Positions 1 to 6,832 of a DNA stretch of 12,209 nt are shown one piece after another (within the stretch, counting starts at the first letter, position 1; every line of letters starts with the position of its first letter). Made by a program: the position numbers and the translations under genes. This DNA is from Bacteroidota bacterium (GTDB lineage Bacteria > Bacteroidota > Ignavibacteria > UBA10030 > UBA6906): contig JAGDMJ010000050.1 of the NCBI GenBank assembly GCA_017860555.1, positions 1-12,209 on the forward strand, in the 5' to 3' direction. The notes under the pieces are model-generated. The model did not search any database. It was not told where the DNA came from and worked only from the letters and a program-made list of their open reading frames with translations.

Positions 1-13
1 CGCGAGCTGGAGC

Positions 14-1891
14 CTATTTCAAAAGCATCATCGATTTTGTTTCCGACATCCGCCGTGCGCCTGTAGGAGCGGTGAATTCCACGCGGTAGAAGTAGACGCC
101 GCTGGCAAGACCGGAAGCATTGAACGTGTGTTCCTGCACGCCGCCCGAACCGGCCGAGATCAACTGCTCATTCACTTTCCTGCCGAGGATATCAAATACC
201 ATCAACCGTGCAGTACCCGCACCCGGTACGGAGAACTTAATCCTGGTGTTGGGATTGAACGGGTTGGGATAGTTGCCGTACAGCTTGAACTCCTGCGCAA
301 GACCGGGGTCGCCGGGGCCTCCGATGGCGGTCACCAGATCACTGTTGTTCAGCTGCACGAACGCTGGGCTGGAGGCCCAGGGCCACTCGCGGAACCACCA
401 TGCCCTGTACGAGGAGGTATCAGTTTCGGTCAGGTCATAGTCGTGGTAGTTCACGCCGAGAGCAACGATTTTGTCCGTCTGACCGGCGGGGTACCCGAGT
501 TTGGTCAGGTCCAGCGCGATCTCAATGGTGTAGCCGGCATCCACATCGCTGTTGTCATCGATCGTGGAGCCATCCTTGGGCACCAGCCCGTACCAGACCG
601 CCCCAAGGGGTGCGGCCCAATCCTTGGCATCCCAAAGCAGGGTTGATCCTCCCTTACCCACGCTGTCCACCGCCACCCCGAAGCGCCTGCCGGCCATCTG
701 GTGTACGTTTTTGTCATACAGCGTGTCGATCGGAACGTGCATGCTGACCTGGAGGCCATCGAAGAAATCGTCCGATGTGAAGCGGTTCAGCGAGCGGTCG
801 GCAACATCGGCTCCGATGTAGAGAGTGTCGCCCTTGAAGAACATCTTTACCTGTGCGATGCCCGCATTGAAGGCATTGGTACCCTTTGTCACCCATTCGC
901 CGCTGCGGTCGGGTCCGATGGTCGGATACGATGCGCGGAGAGCGCTGTCGCCGAACTGGATGTTGAACGAGGGGACGTGATTCCACACGGAGTCGGTAAG
1001 GCTTCCATCCACCGTCACATCGTAATCCTGGGCGTTGGGCGCAACGAAGTCAGCCTCATACGTGGGCATCATCGCAGTGTTGACATCAACGTCATTGCGG
1101 AGCAGCACACGCGTAGCAAGCCCTCCGCCGTTGTTTCCCCACTCATTGCCCCACCAGGTCTTCGTGGCAATATGGTCAGGCAGTTTGGGCCAGTCCACGT
1201 CCCAGATGGACATGCTCATCTGCACTGCATCGGTCTCTGCGGAATTTGCGTCATAGCCGAGGCTGTCCAACAGTACGGCCATCTCGAGTGTCCAGCCCTG
1301 GTCCGCAACTTTCTGAGCAGAAGCATTGGTGTCTTCGTTGGAGACTCCCTGTACCGCCGCGGCTGCCGTCATGATCCCGTTGGCCGGGAGAGCGCCGCCT
1401 TTCAGGTTCGGAAGGTTACCGCGGGCGCTGGAATCCAGCCAGGAGATAAACATGTCCTGGTGCAGGGTGATGTGGTTCGTCGCACGCTTGAGACGGTTGT
1501 AGATGCCTCCGAGAATGCCATCGGAATTCTCCCACCCGTCGCCGCCGACGGAGCTATCCGGCGCAACCACCGCGATGTACAGCGTGTTCGTGGTCTTGTT
1601 GGAGAGGAACTTGAGCGTTGCGCGCGTGGAATCGGCGGGGATGCTGCTACCCTGCATCACCTTGTAGCCGCTGCCGGGGATGCCATCGATAACCCCGTAG
1701 ATCACATGCACCGACTCGGCCTGGGCCCACACGTCCTCGTCTAGAACGCCATCCAGGGTGATCGTCGGGCTGGTCGCCACGGAAACATCGCGCGCCCAGA
1801 CATAATCGTTCCGTGGCTGGAATTGGGCAGTGGCCGACGTCACGCCAAGCAAGCCGACCAAAAAACCAAAGAGCAGTCTGTGTTTATTCAT
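14..1891 (-). CDS. Secreted protein with two CBM9-like domains and a T9SS type A sorting domain
   Basis: 625 residues. I chose the ATG at 1891 because a strong AGGAGG lies 5 nt upstream and residues 1-22 then form a clean signal peptide (MNKHR, a hydrophobic core, and an ATA|Q cleavage site). An in-frame start 32 codons earlier would bury that leader. Two related modules follow, at about 36-265 and 278-516. Each opens with a 'V/T-LDG-L-D-VW' strand as in carbohydrate family 9 binding domains, then has a 'TLYIA/TLYIGA' strand and an 'ExALDL..LGY'-like element. Residues about 533-625 are a T9SS type A C-terminal domain: NYPNPFNPNTRIKF, FDILGRKV, SGVYFYRV and a basic end. Such proteins are exported by Sec and then moved across the outer membrane by T9SS. 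No hydrolase catalytic domain is evident, so it is probably a sugar- or polymer-binding surface protein; the ligand is unknown. It lies 96 nt downstream of the LacI-type regulator, which may control it. Confidence 0.88.
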   Translation of the reverse strand: MNKHRLLFGFLVGLLGVTSATAQFQPRNDYVWARDVSVATSPTITLDGVLDEDVWAQAESVHVIYGVIDGIPGSGYKVMQGSSIPADSTRATLKFLSNKTTNTLYIAVVAPDSSVGGDGWENSDGILGGIYNRLKRATNHITLHQDMFISWLDSSARGNLPNLKGGALPANGIMTAAAAVQGVSNEDTNASAQKVADQGWTLEMAVLLDSLGYDANSAETDAVQMSMSIWDVDWPKLPDHIATKTWWGNEWGNNGGGLATRVLLRNDVDVNTAMMPTYEADFVAPNAQDYDVTVDGSLTDSVWNHVPSFNIQFGDSALRASYPTIGPDRSGEWVTKGTNAFNAGIAQVKMFFKGDTLYIGADVADRSLNRFTSDDFFDGLQVSMHVPIDTLYDKNVHQMAGRRFGVAVDSVGKGGSTLLWDAKDWAAPLGAVWYGLVPKDGSTIDDNSDVDAGYTIEIALDLTKLGYPAGQTDKIVALGVNYHDYDLTETDTSSYRAWWFREWPWASSPAFVQLNNSDLVTAIGGPGDPGLAQEFKLYGNYPNPFNPNTRIKFSVPGAGTARLMVFDILGRKVNEQLISAGSGGVQEHTFNASGLASGVYFYRVEFTAPTGARRMSETKSMMLLK

Positions 1892-1896
1892 GGGAA

Positions 1897-1902
1897 CCTC
1901 CT
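1897..1902 (-). promoter_or_regulatory. Strong ribosome binding site of the CBM9/T9SS gene
   Basis: AGGAGG on the minus strand ends 5 nt before the ATG at 1891. It decides the start in favour of the signal-peptide methionine. It is the clearest Shine-Dalgarno sequence in the window. Confidence 0.8.
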
Positions 1903-1987
1903 GTAGTAAGATTGAGTATGGATGAACGGTTTCGAACGAGAGAACAAGTGCGAATGCCGTTTCATGATCCTGATAGTGATACTTCAC

Positions 1988-3001
1988 CTACTCTTCCCGT
2001 GTGAAGCTACACCCGCACGACTCGCGGATGCTGAGTGTCGTTGGGAGGACCTGTTGTTGCTTGACATAGGTGTCTTTCTTCTCGAGGGCAACAAGCACCC
2101 GCTCAATTGCCAGGGTACCCAGTCTGTGAATCCCCACACGCACCGAGGTCAGCGATGGCGTGAGATATGCTGCAATGGGGACATCGTCGAACCCCGCGAG
2201 TGCCATGTCCTGCGGGACCTGTATGCCGCTGTCGCGCAGAGCACTCAGTGCCCCGATCGCCATGGAGTCATTGGACGCAAAGATCGCCGTCGGACGGGGA
2301 GTGAGCTCCATGATCATCTTCACCGCGTCGTACCCGGACGCCTCGGAAAAATCGCCCGGGAACTGGAGCGCACCGTCATTTTCCCCTCCTCCCTTTATCA
2401 TGGCCTCGGAATAGCCGGCGAGTCGTTCCTCGGCATCGATGTTATGCTCGGTCCCCTTGATGATCGCGACCCGCCGGTGTCCATGAGATATCAGGTGATC
2501 GACCATCTGCCGGGCGCCACGGACGTTGTCGATATTCAAAGAGTCAAAGGTGTTTCCTTCGACATGACAGTTGAGCAAGACGACAGGATGATTGTGCGGG
2601 AGGTTGGCGTTGAGGGTTTGCGCGTCGATGTGGGGAGACATGACAACGAGACCATCAACTCGGCCGCGCATCATCTTGAGCGCCGCGGCGATCTCCTCCC
2701 GGTTATTGTGTGAACTGGACACGAGAAGATGATACTTGTGTTGCTGGGCGGTCTGGTCGCTTCCGCGGATGACCTCGGAGAAAAACTCGCCGAAGAGGTC
2801 GGGGAGCAAAAGGCCGATGGAGTCGGTTCTTCGCGTGCTCAGGCTTCTCCCCAACGCGCTCGGGATATAACGAAGTTCCGTCGCAACGAGTTTCACGCGA
2901 TCTCTGGTGTCATCGTCCACGGCTCCCGTATTGTTGAACACCCTGGAGACAGTTGCTGTTGACACGCCGGCTCTTTTTGCGACTTCTTTTATAGTACTCA
3001 T
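1988..3001 (-). CDS. LacI/GalR-family transcriptional repressor
   Basis: 337 residues, the usual length for the family. The start is set at the ATG at 3001, giving the canonical N-terminus MSTIKEVAKRAGVSTATVSRVFN (helix-turn-helix about 3-23); an upstream in-frame start adds 36 residues that are translated operator DNA and can be discounted. The hinge helix is near 47-57 (SALGRSLSTRR). It is followed by a periplasmic-binding-protein-like effector domain from IGLLLPDL (about 62) through ASNDSMAIGAL and the late AGFDDVPIAAYLTPSLTSVR segment. Family members bind a sugar or a metabolite and release DNA. Upstream lie two palindromes of the type this family binds, next to the likely promoter, so autorepression is probable. 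The secreted CBM9/T9SS gene starts 96 nt after the stop, so a carbohydrate-uptake regulon is likely; the effector cannot be told from sequence. The Shine-Dalgarno sequence is weak. Confidence 0.93.
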   Translation of the reverse strand: MSTIKEVAKRAGVSTATVSRVFNNTGAVDDDTRDRVKLVATELRYIPSALGRSLSTRRTDSIGLLLPDLFGEFFSEVIRGSDQTAQQHKYHLLVSSSHNNREEIAAALKMMRGRVDGLVVMSPHIDAQTLNANLPHNHPVVLLNCHVEGNTFDSLNIDNVRGARQMVDHLISHGHRRVAIIKGTEHNIDAEERLAGYSEAMIKGGGENDGALQFPGDFSEASGYDAVKMIMELTPRPTAIFASNDSMAIGALSALRDSGIQVPQDMALAGFDDVPIAAYLTPSLTSVRVGIHRLGTLAIERVLVALEKKDTYVKQQQVLPTTLSIRESCGCSFTREE

Positions 3002-3041
3002 CTGCGCCAGGTGGGGGAGGGGGGTGAGAGATTCAGCCACG

Positions 3042-3061
3042 AAATGTAAACGTTTACATTT
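3042..3061. promoter_or_regulatory. LacI-type operator, proximal (perfect 20-bp palindrome)
   Basis: The core TGTAAACGTTTACA (3045-3058) extends to a perfect 20-bp palindrome with a central CG step, as bound by LacI/GalR proteins and matching the Gram-positive CcpA cre consensus. It lies in the leader of the repressor gene, 41 nt before the ATG. Its core is identical to that of the second site, whose centre is 39 bp away. Confidence 0.85.
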
Positions 3062-3081
3062 GAAGTCATAAAAAAAGCGCC

Positions 3082-3099
3082 CATGTAAACGTTTACATG
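3082..3099. promoter_or_regulatory. LacI-type operator, distal (perfect 18-bp palindrome)
   Basis: CATGTAAACGTTTACATG has the same 14-bp core as the neighbouring operator. It abuts the inferred -10 hexamer (3100-3105) on its downstream side and so would cover the transcription start. Binding here should block initiation, and paired occupancy of both sites could be cooperative. Confidence 0.85.
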
Positions 3100-3128
3100 A
3101 AGTTAACACTCCCGGAAGTTAATGTCAA
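3100..3128 (-). promoter_or_regulatory. Probable promoter of the LacI-family gene
   Basis: On the minus strand a perfect TTGACA (3123-3128) is followed by a 17-nt spacer and TAACTT (3100-3105), a poor -10 hexamer. The downstream edge meets the distal operator. The perfect -35, ideal spacing and operator position support the call. The weak -10, and the different promoter consensus of Bacteroidota, argue for caution. Confidence 0.5.
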
Positions 3129-3164
3129 GAGAAAAATCCGGTTGTTAGACATAGCAACGCAGGC

Positions 3165-3261
3165 CCTGGCTTTTGGGTTCCGCCATCAGATTTGAAGAGC
3201 CTGGCTGAAGCCAGGCGACGCTTTGAAACCAGAATTCATAAATCTGAACTCAGATATCTGA
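3165..3261. repeat. Intergenic inverted repeats after the radical SAM gene
   Basis: A 7-bp perfect hairpin GCCTGGC-TGAA-GCCAGGC lies at 3199-3216. CCTGGCTT at 3165-3172 can pair instead with AAGCCAGG at 3208-3215. Nearer the gene, TCAGATATCTGA (3250-3261) is a perfect 12-bp palindrome. They follow the radical SAM stop at 3266. There is no T-tract after the main hairpin on the minus strand, so it is not a standard intrinsic terminator, although it could still stall polymerase or protect the 3' end of the mRNA. The rest of the 3002-3265 gap holds only the operators and promoter listed separately. Confidence 0.5.
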
Positions 3262-3265
3262 ATGC

Positions 3266-4438
3266 TCATGCCCTCCATACACCCGGAACCCTGGCCTTGC
3301 AGAACGCACACGTTCCGCCCTGGATATGGTTCTCCAGTATCGCAAACCCCCTCCGCTCTATGATCATCTTCCCGCACGTGTGACAGTATGTGTGCTCCGC
3401 TTCATGACCCGGGAGATTGCCGATGTACGGATAACGAACGCCCGCCTTCAAAGCTGCCGCCCGGGCGTTCTCAAGTGTCGCGACGGACGTCAACGGAAGT
3501 TGCGTGAGCTTATACAACGGCATGAAACGGGTGAAATGAACCGGACAATCGGCCAGACCATTCGCAACCAGCCACTCGCACATCCGCTTGATCGTGTCAG
3601 GATCATCCGTCCACCCGGGAATGAGCAGACAGGTTATCTCAAGCCAGACCCCTTGCTCCTTCATGATCTTCAGCGTCCTCAGCACCGGGGCCAGTGACCC
3701 GCCGCTCAATCGGTTGTATGTGCTCTCGTCAAAACTCTTCAGATCGATGTTCGCCGCGTCGATGACCTTGCAGAGATCCCTCAGGGGCGCTTCCTGGATA
3801 TACCCGTTCGACTTCCAGACGTTCCTGATCCCCCGGGTCCTTGCCAGCTTCGCCGTATCGTAGGCGTATTCAAAAAACGTCGTCGGCTCCGAGTACGTAT
3901 ACGCAATCGATTCGCTGCGGGTTCGCACGCACTCTTCGACCACGTCGGCAGGCATCAGGTCATCGTTCACCGTTTCATGCGGGCTTACCTGGGAGATCTC
4001 CCAGTTCTGACAGTTCAGGCACCTAAAATTGCAACCGGCGGCAGCAATCGAGAAGGCCCGCGTGGAAGGCAGAAAATGAAAGAACGGCTTCTTCTCGATC
4101 GGATCGACATGAACGGCACACGGGTTGCCGTACGCAATCGTGTACATCTTCCCCTCGTGGTTCACCCTGTTTCGGCAGAGTCCTGTGTCTCCCGTACCAA
4201 GCACACACTCGTTGGGGCACTTCGTGCATCGAAGTCCAGTCCCACTCTTCTCCCAGTACGAGGCCTCTTTGCTCCACTTCCAGAGATCGCTACCCGATGT
4301 GGCCAGAGAAGGCAAAGCCGTGGTCGAGGCCAGGGCCGATAATCTCCCTGCGCCCATCATGCAACCGCCGATTCCCAATAAACAGAGCTTGAGAAAATCT
4401 CTTTTGGAGACGGGATGATATTCAATTGCGTCACACAT
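3266..4438 (-). CDS. amrS: AmmeMemoRadiSam system radical SAM enzyme with Tat-like leader
   Basis: 390 residues. The start at 4438 is supported by GGAGAG a few bases upstream. The radical SAM cluster motif CNFRCLNC places C136, C140 and C143 on the [4Fe-4S] cluster that cleaves S-adenosylmethionine. An N-terminal cysteine set (C71, C74, C78, C88) and a C-terminal ribbon (C352, C355, C377, C380) ending in PGVW fit the AmmeMemoRadiSam rS family, which is related to pyruvate formate-lyase activases. The Memo/AMMECR1 partner encoded upstream at 6813-8381 strengthens the assignment. The oddity is the N-terminus: SKRDFLK (11-17), then a hydrophobic run to about 37 with an ALA|S-like cleavage site, resembling a Tat signal with KR in place of RR. 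C26 follows IGG and is a weak lipobox alternative. The gene starts 159 nt after the membrane-protein stop and is probably in the same transcript. The substrate is unknown. Confidence 0.9.
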   Translation of the reverse strand: MCDAIEYHPVSKRDFLKLCLLGIGGCMMGAGRLSALASTTALPSLATSGSDLWKWSKEASYWEKSGTGLRCTKCPNECVLGTGDTGLCRNRVNHEGKMYTIAYGNPCAVHVDPIEKKPFFHFLPSTRAFSIAAAGCNFRCLNCQNWEISQVSPHETVNDDLMPADVVEECVRTRSESIAYTYSEPTTFFEYAYDTAKLARTRGIRNVWKSNGYIQEAPLRDLCKVIDAANIDLKSFDESTYNRLSGGSLAPVLRTLKIMKEQGVWLEITCLLIPGWTDDPDTIKRMCEWLVANGLADCPVHFTRFMPLYKLTQLPLTSVATLENARAAALKAGVRYPYIGNLPGHEAEHTYCHTCGKMIIERRGFAILENHIQGGTCAFCKARVPGVWRA

Positions 4439-4441
4439 ACG

Positions 4442-4447
4442 CTCTCC
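4442..4447 (-). promoter_or_regulatory. Ribosome binding site of the radical SAM gene
   Basis: GGAGAG on the minus strand just upstream of the ATG at 4438. It supports the start that includes the Tat-like leader. The rest of the 4439-4576 gap shows no convincing promoter or terminator. Confidence 0.6.
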
Positions 4448-4576
4448 AAATCGATTGAAGCGCTATTTTTACTTGACCTGCTTTCGAATCTACCACAATG
4501 GTGCCCATCAACCTAGACCCCTGCCATTCCCTCGACAATCCTAGCCCCCCGAAGCCGCCCGGAGGCAACCCACTTT

Positions 4577-4652
4577 GTCGTCCTGAAGTACTTCTGTTCA
4601 GGACCCATCACTTGCTCTGGATAGGTCCCGAATAGACACATTTCGGGACGAC
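4577..4652 (-). repeat. REPIN-like 76-bp palindromic repeat, copy A
   Basis: Read on the minus strand, the element starts GTCGTCCCGAA and ends TTCAGGACGAC. It holds two hairpins, each with an 8-bp stem and a 9-nt loop (plus-strand 4625-4649 and 4580-4604), placed as inverted copies around a 4614/4615 centre. It aligns without gaps to copy B at 8479-8554, with 58 of 76 identical positions by hand count; the differences sit in loops and centre except for one compensated stem pair. The left part lies inside the membrane-protein gene and contains its stop codon (4598-4600). The layout of two inverted hairpins with a conserved GGACGAC foot resembles REP doublets (BIME/REPIN), which are mobilised by RAYT transposases in other bacteria. 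No RAYT gene is present here. Confidence 0.85.
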
Positions 4653-6832
4653 AGCGCGAGGAAGAGCATCAGCGCAGCCCCGCCCATGCTCATGCATCCA
4701 ACAATCACGCAGACCCATGTGATGCCCAGCAGCGGCAGGAGGAACGCCGACACCGCCAATGCGCCTACAGCGGATCCGAGCAGGTCTGTGCTGTAGAGGT
4801 TTCCGGCGACCGCGGATGGGGTCTCTGCCAGAAGCCGGGTAGCAAGGAAGAATTCCATGCCGATCAAACCGCCAATACCCGCCGTAAGAACGAGAAAGAT
4901 GGAATAGGTGAGAATGTCTCCGGGAGCACTGCGCTTCAATATGCTCAGGATGACGGGCAGAAGCAAGGCGTACACCCCAACCCCCGCCTGGACCCACGCA
5001 AACATCATCTCCGGCTTGCCTGACAGCAGTCTCCACCGGACGAAAGAACCCGCCGCGAGCCCGGCCATGAAGGCCGTGATGATCATGCCGGTGGCCAGGT
5101 AGAGCGATCCGAACATGATCTGGAAGGCGAGCAGCAGCACGACCTCGAGCGATGAGCCCGCAGCGCCGCCGATGAACATACAGTAGCTCACCACTTTCAT
5201 CTTTGTTGCCAGGATCCCGAGCAACAGAAGGCAAACGGCGGCCGGGATCCAGGGCTGGAACGAAAAGTAGCTCAGCCAGTACTGCACCTGCCGGTAGTAT
5301 GCCACGGGAGTAAAATCGTGGTTGATCGCCGCATCCCTGTCCAGCCCCACGGTGATCCGCCGGCTCCTCTCCTGTGTCGACCGGTCATCCACGTAGAACG
5401 GGTTCACGTAGGTCGTCTTCAGCCCGAGTGAATCTACCATGCGCGCTATGTCGCCACGCAGTGGTCCATCGGACGCAAGGAAGTGGTTCCTCATGCCGGG
5501 GAGAACCAGGACGTTCGCGAAGCCCGACGCGAGCGTCGCATGGATAATGGATGACACCTGCCGCCCTTCGTGTCCGAGATACTCGGTCGTGGGGAGCACG
5601 CTCAGCGACACCACCGCGTTGTCGCTGAGGGCGGATTTCAATTCATCAAAGAACTCCTGCGTATAGTACCGGTTGATCTGCGCCGTGCCGGGGTCAGGCA
5701 CATTGATGAGCACAACGTCGTATTGCCGCCCCGCTCTCCGCACATACTGCCGTGCGTCCGCAGCGAAGACCTGCACTCTCGGGTCTCCGCCGGCGGATAC
5801 GTGCCTCCTCCCCATCTCGATTAACCAGGGATTCATTTCCACATAATCCACCTGCACGGCAGGATACTTCAGGATCTCTTCGATCATCCCCGAGAGCCCT
5901 CCGGAGATCAGCAGCACGCGTCCCGCCTCCGGTCTCTGCACCATGGCGAAGTGGACCGCCTCTTCATTCGACGCGGCATCCCCCGTGGAGAACAGCAGGC
6001 CGCTGTTCTCAAAGAAGTTCAGCTGCTCCCCCTTTCGGGTGACGGTGATACTGCCGTACGGGGTGTCTTTGTACTCCACCAGCTCCTGCCCGGCGAACAA
6101 CCATTGCCTGAACAGGGCATCCAGATCGACTGCGCCGGGAAGAAAGACCAGGACGAGTGCGAGCGCGTCAGGGAGAAGAGAGAGCGACCTGTGATTGCTG
6201 TTCCATGCGAGCAGGCCGGCGACGGCCAGATTAATCACTCCGAGGATCGAAAGAATCTGCATAGTCGAGAGAAACCGCACCGCCACCAGCGTAAAGAGTA
6301 TTCCGCCGATCACGCTCCCGGCAGCTTCGACTCCGTACACTCTCGAGATCCGACCCGGCCCGGCATCCCCGGCGAGCGCGGCCGCATAGATCGGGAAGAG
6401 AAAACCTGAAATCAGGCAAAAGGGGGCCAGCAACAGGAGCGAACCGTACATGCTTTCCCACAGTCCAATCATCGTTCCGGGAGGAAAGACCAGGCTTTTC
6501 AGGAACGACAGGGCCATGACCGTCACAATCGGCAGGAGCGCGAGCGCCACCTGAAGCAAGATCAGCAGACGGTGAGAGACCGCCCCTGCGTACTTGCCCA
6601 GCGCGGCACCGGCGCCGGTGAGAACCAGCCAGCTTGCAAGCACAACGCCGATGACAAGTTCATTGCCGTAGAAGACCGAAAGGAAGGAACGCAGGAGAAC
6701 AGTTTGTGTGACGATAGTGGTCCAGCCAAGCGCCAGCACAGAAAGCGCAAGCGGTCGCTCAAGTGGCGGTGAATGCCTGTTTGCGAGTGGGCGGCCTTTC
6801 GGGGACGTCCGCCTAGTTCGCGGAGAATTCAT
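4598..6832 (-). CDS. Membrane protein with spermidine-synthase-like (SAM-fold) domain between two helix bundles
   Basis: 744 residues from the ATG at 6832, which overlaps the upstream amrBA stop by 20 nt; longer in-frame starts (up to 6895) are less likely. Architecture: a basic N-terminus, about six or seven hydrophobic helices (27-237), a soluble domain (about 250-515), then about six more helices (527-727). Databases usually label this 'fused MFS/spermidine synthase'. The soluble domain has DTPYGSITVTR (256-266), a Rossmann SAM loop ISGGLSG (309-315), the acidic VEMNP (331-335) and YDVVLINVPDPGTAQINRYY (371-390). In true spermidine synthases the loop is GGGDGG and the catalytic segment is DxxDP. 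Here the loop Asp is gone and the first catalytic Asp is Asn377, so ordinary aminopropyl transfer is doubtful. Its place between amrBA and amrS suggests a role in that system, perhaps as a SAM-dependent transferase or membrane anchor. Residues 728-744 are encoded by a repeat. Confidence 0.85.
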   Translation of the reverse strand: MNSPRTRRTSPKGRPLANRHSPPLERPLALSVLALGWTTIVTQTVLLRSFLSVFYGNELVIGVVLASWLVLTGAGAALGKYAGAVSHRLLILLQVALALLPIVTVMALSFLKSLVFPPGTMIGLWESMYGSLLLLAPFCLISGFLFPIYAAALAGDAGPGRISRVYGVEAAGSVIGGILFTLVAVRFLSTMQILSILGVINLAVAGLLAWNSNHRSLSLLPDALALVLVFLPGAVDLDALFRQWLFAGQELVEYKDTPYGSITVTRKGEQLNFFENSGLLFSTGDAASNEEAVHFAMVQRPEAGRVLLISGGLSGMIEEILKYPAVQVDYVEMNPWLIEMGRRHVSAGGDPRVQVFAADARQYVRRAGRQYDVVLINVPDPGTAQINRYYTQEFFDELKSALSDNAVVSLSVLPTTEYLGHEGRQVSSIIHATLASGFANVLVLPGMRNHFLASDGPLRGDIARMVDSLGLKTTYVNPFYVDDRSTQERSRRITVGLDRDAAINHDFTPVAYYRQVQYWLSYFSFQPWIPAAVCLLLLGILATKMKVVSYCMFIGGAAGSSLEVVLLLAFQIMFGSLYLATGMIITAFMAGLAAGSFVRWRLLSGKPEMMFAWVQAGVGVYALLLPVILSILKRSAPGDILTYSIFLVLTAGIGGLIGMEFFLATRLLAETPSAVAGNLYSTDLLGSAVGALAVSAFLLPLLGITWVCVIVGCMSMGGAALMLFLALSSRNVSIRDLSRASDGS

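Noticed and set aside
701..1744. 347-codon open frame on the plus strand
   Set aside because: Antisense to the well-supported CBM9/T9SS gene. It has no recognisable family, leader or ribosome binding site; it is a codon-bias shadow of a GC-rich gene.
1892..1987. Operator-like GAAACCGTTC in the gap before the CBM9/T9SS gene
   Set aside because: Only 8 of 10 match to the LacI core GAAACGTTTC, not symmetric, and unlike the two perfect operators upstream of the repressor.
1922..2713. 263-codon open frame on the plus strand
   Set aside because: Antisense shadow of the LacI-family gene, which has unmistakable helix-turn-helix and effector domains.
3199..3216. Intrinsic terminator of the radical SAM gene
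   Set aside because: The stem is good but the minus-strand sequence after it (TCTTCAAATCTG) is not a T-run, so it is listed as an inverted repeat only.
4439..4576. Separate promoter for the radical SAM gene (TTGTCG, 17 nt, TAGGTT)
   Set aside because: Both hexamers are poor matches and such pairs are expected by chance in this length; read-through from upstream is simpler.
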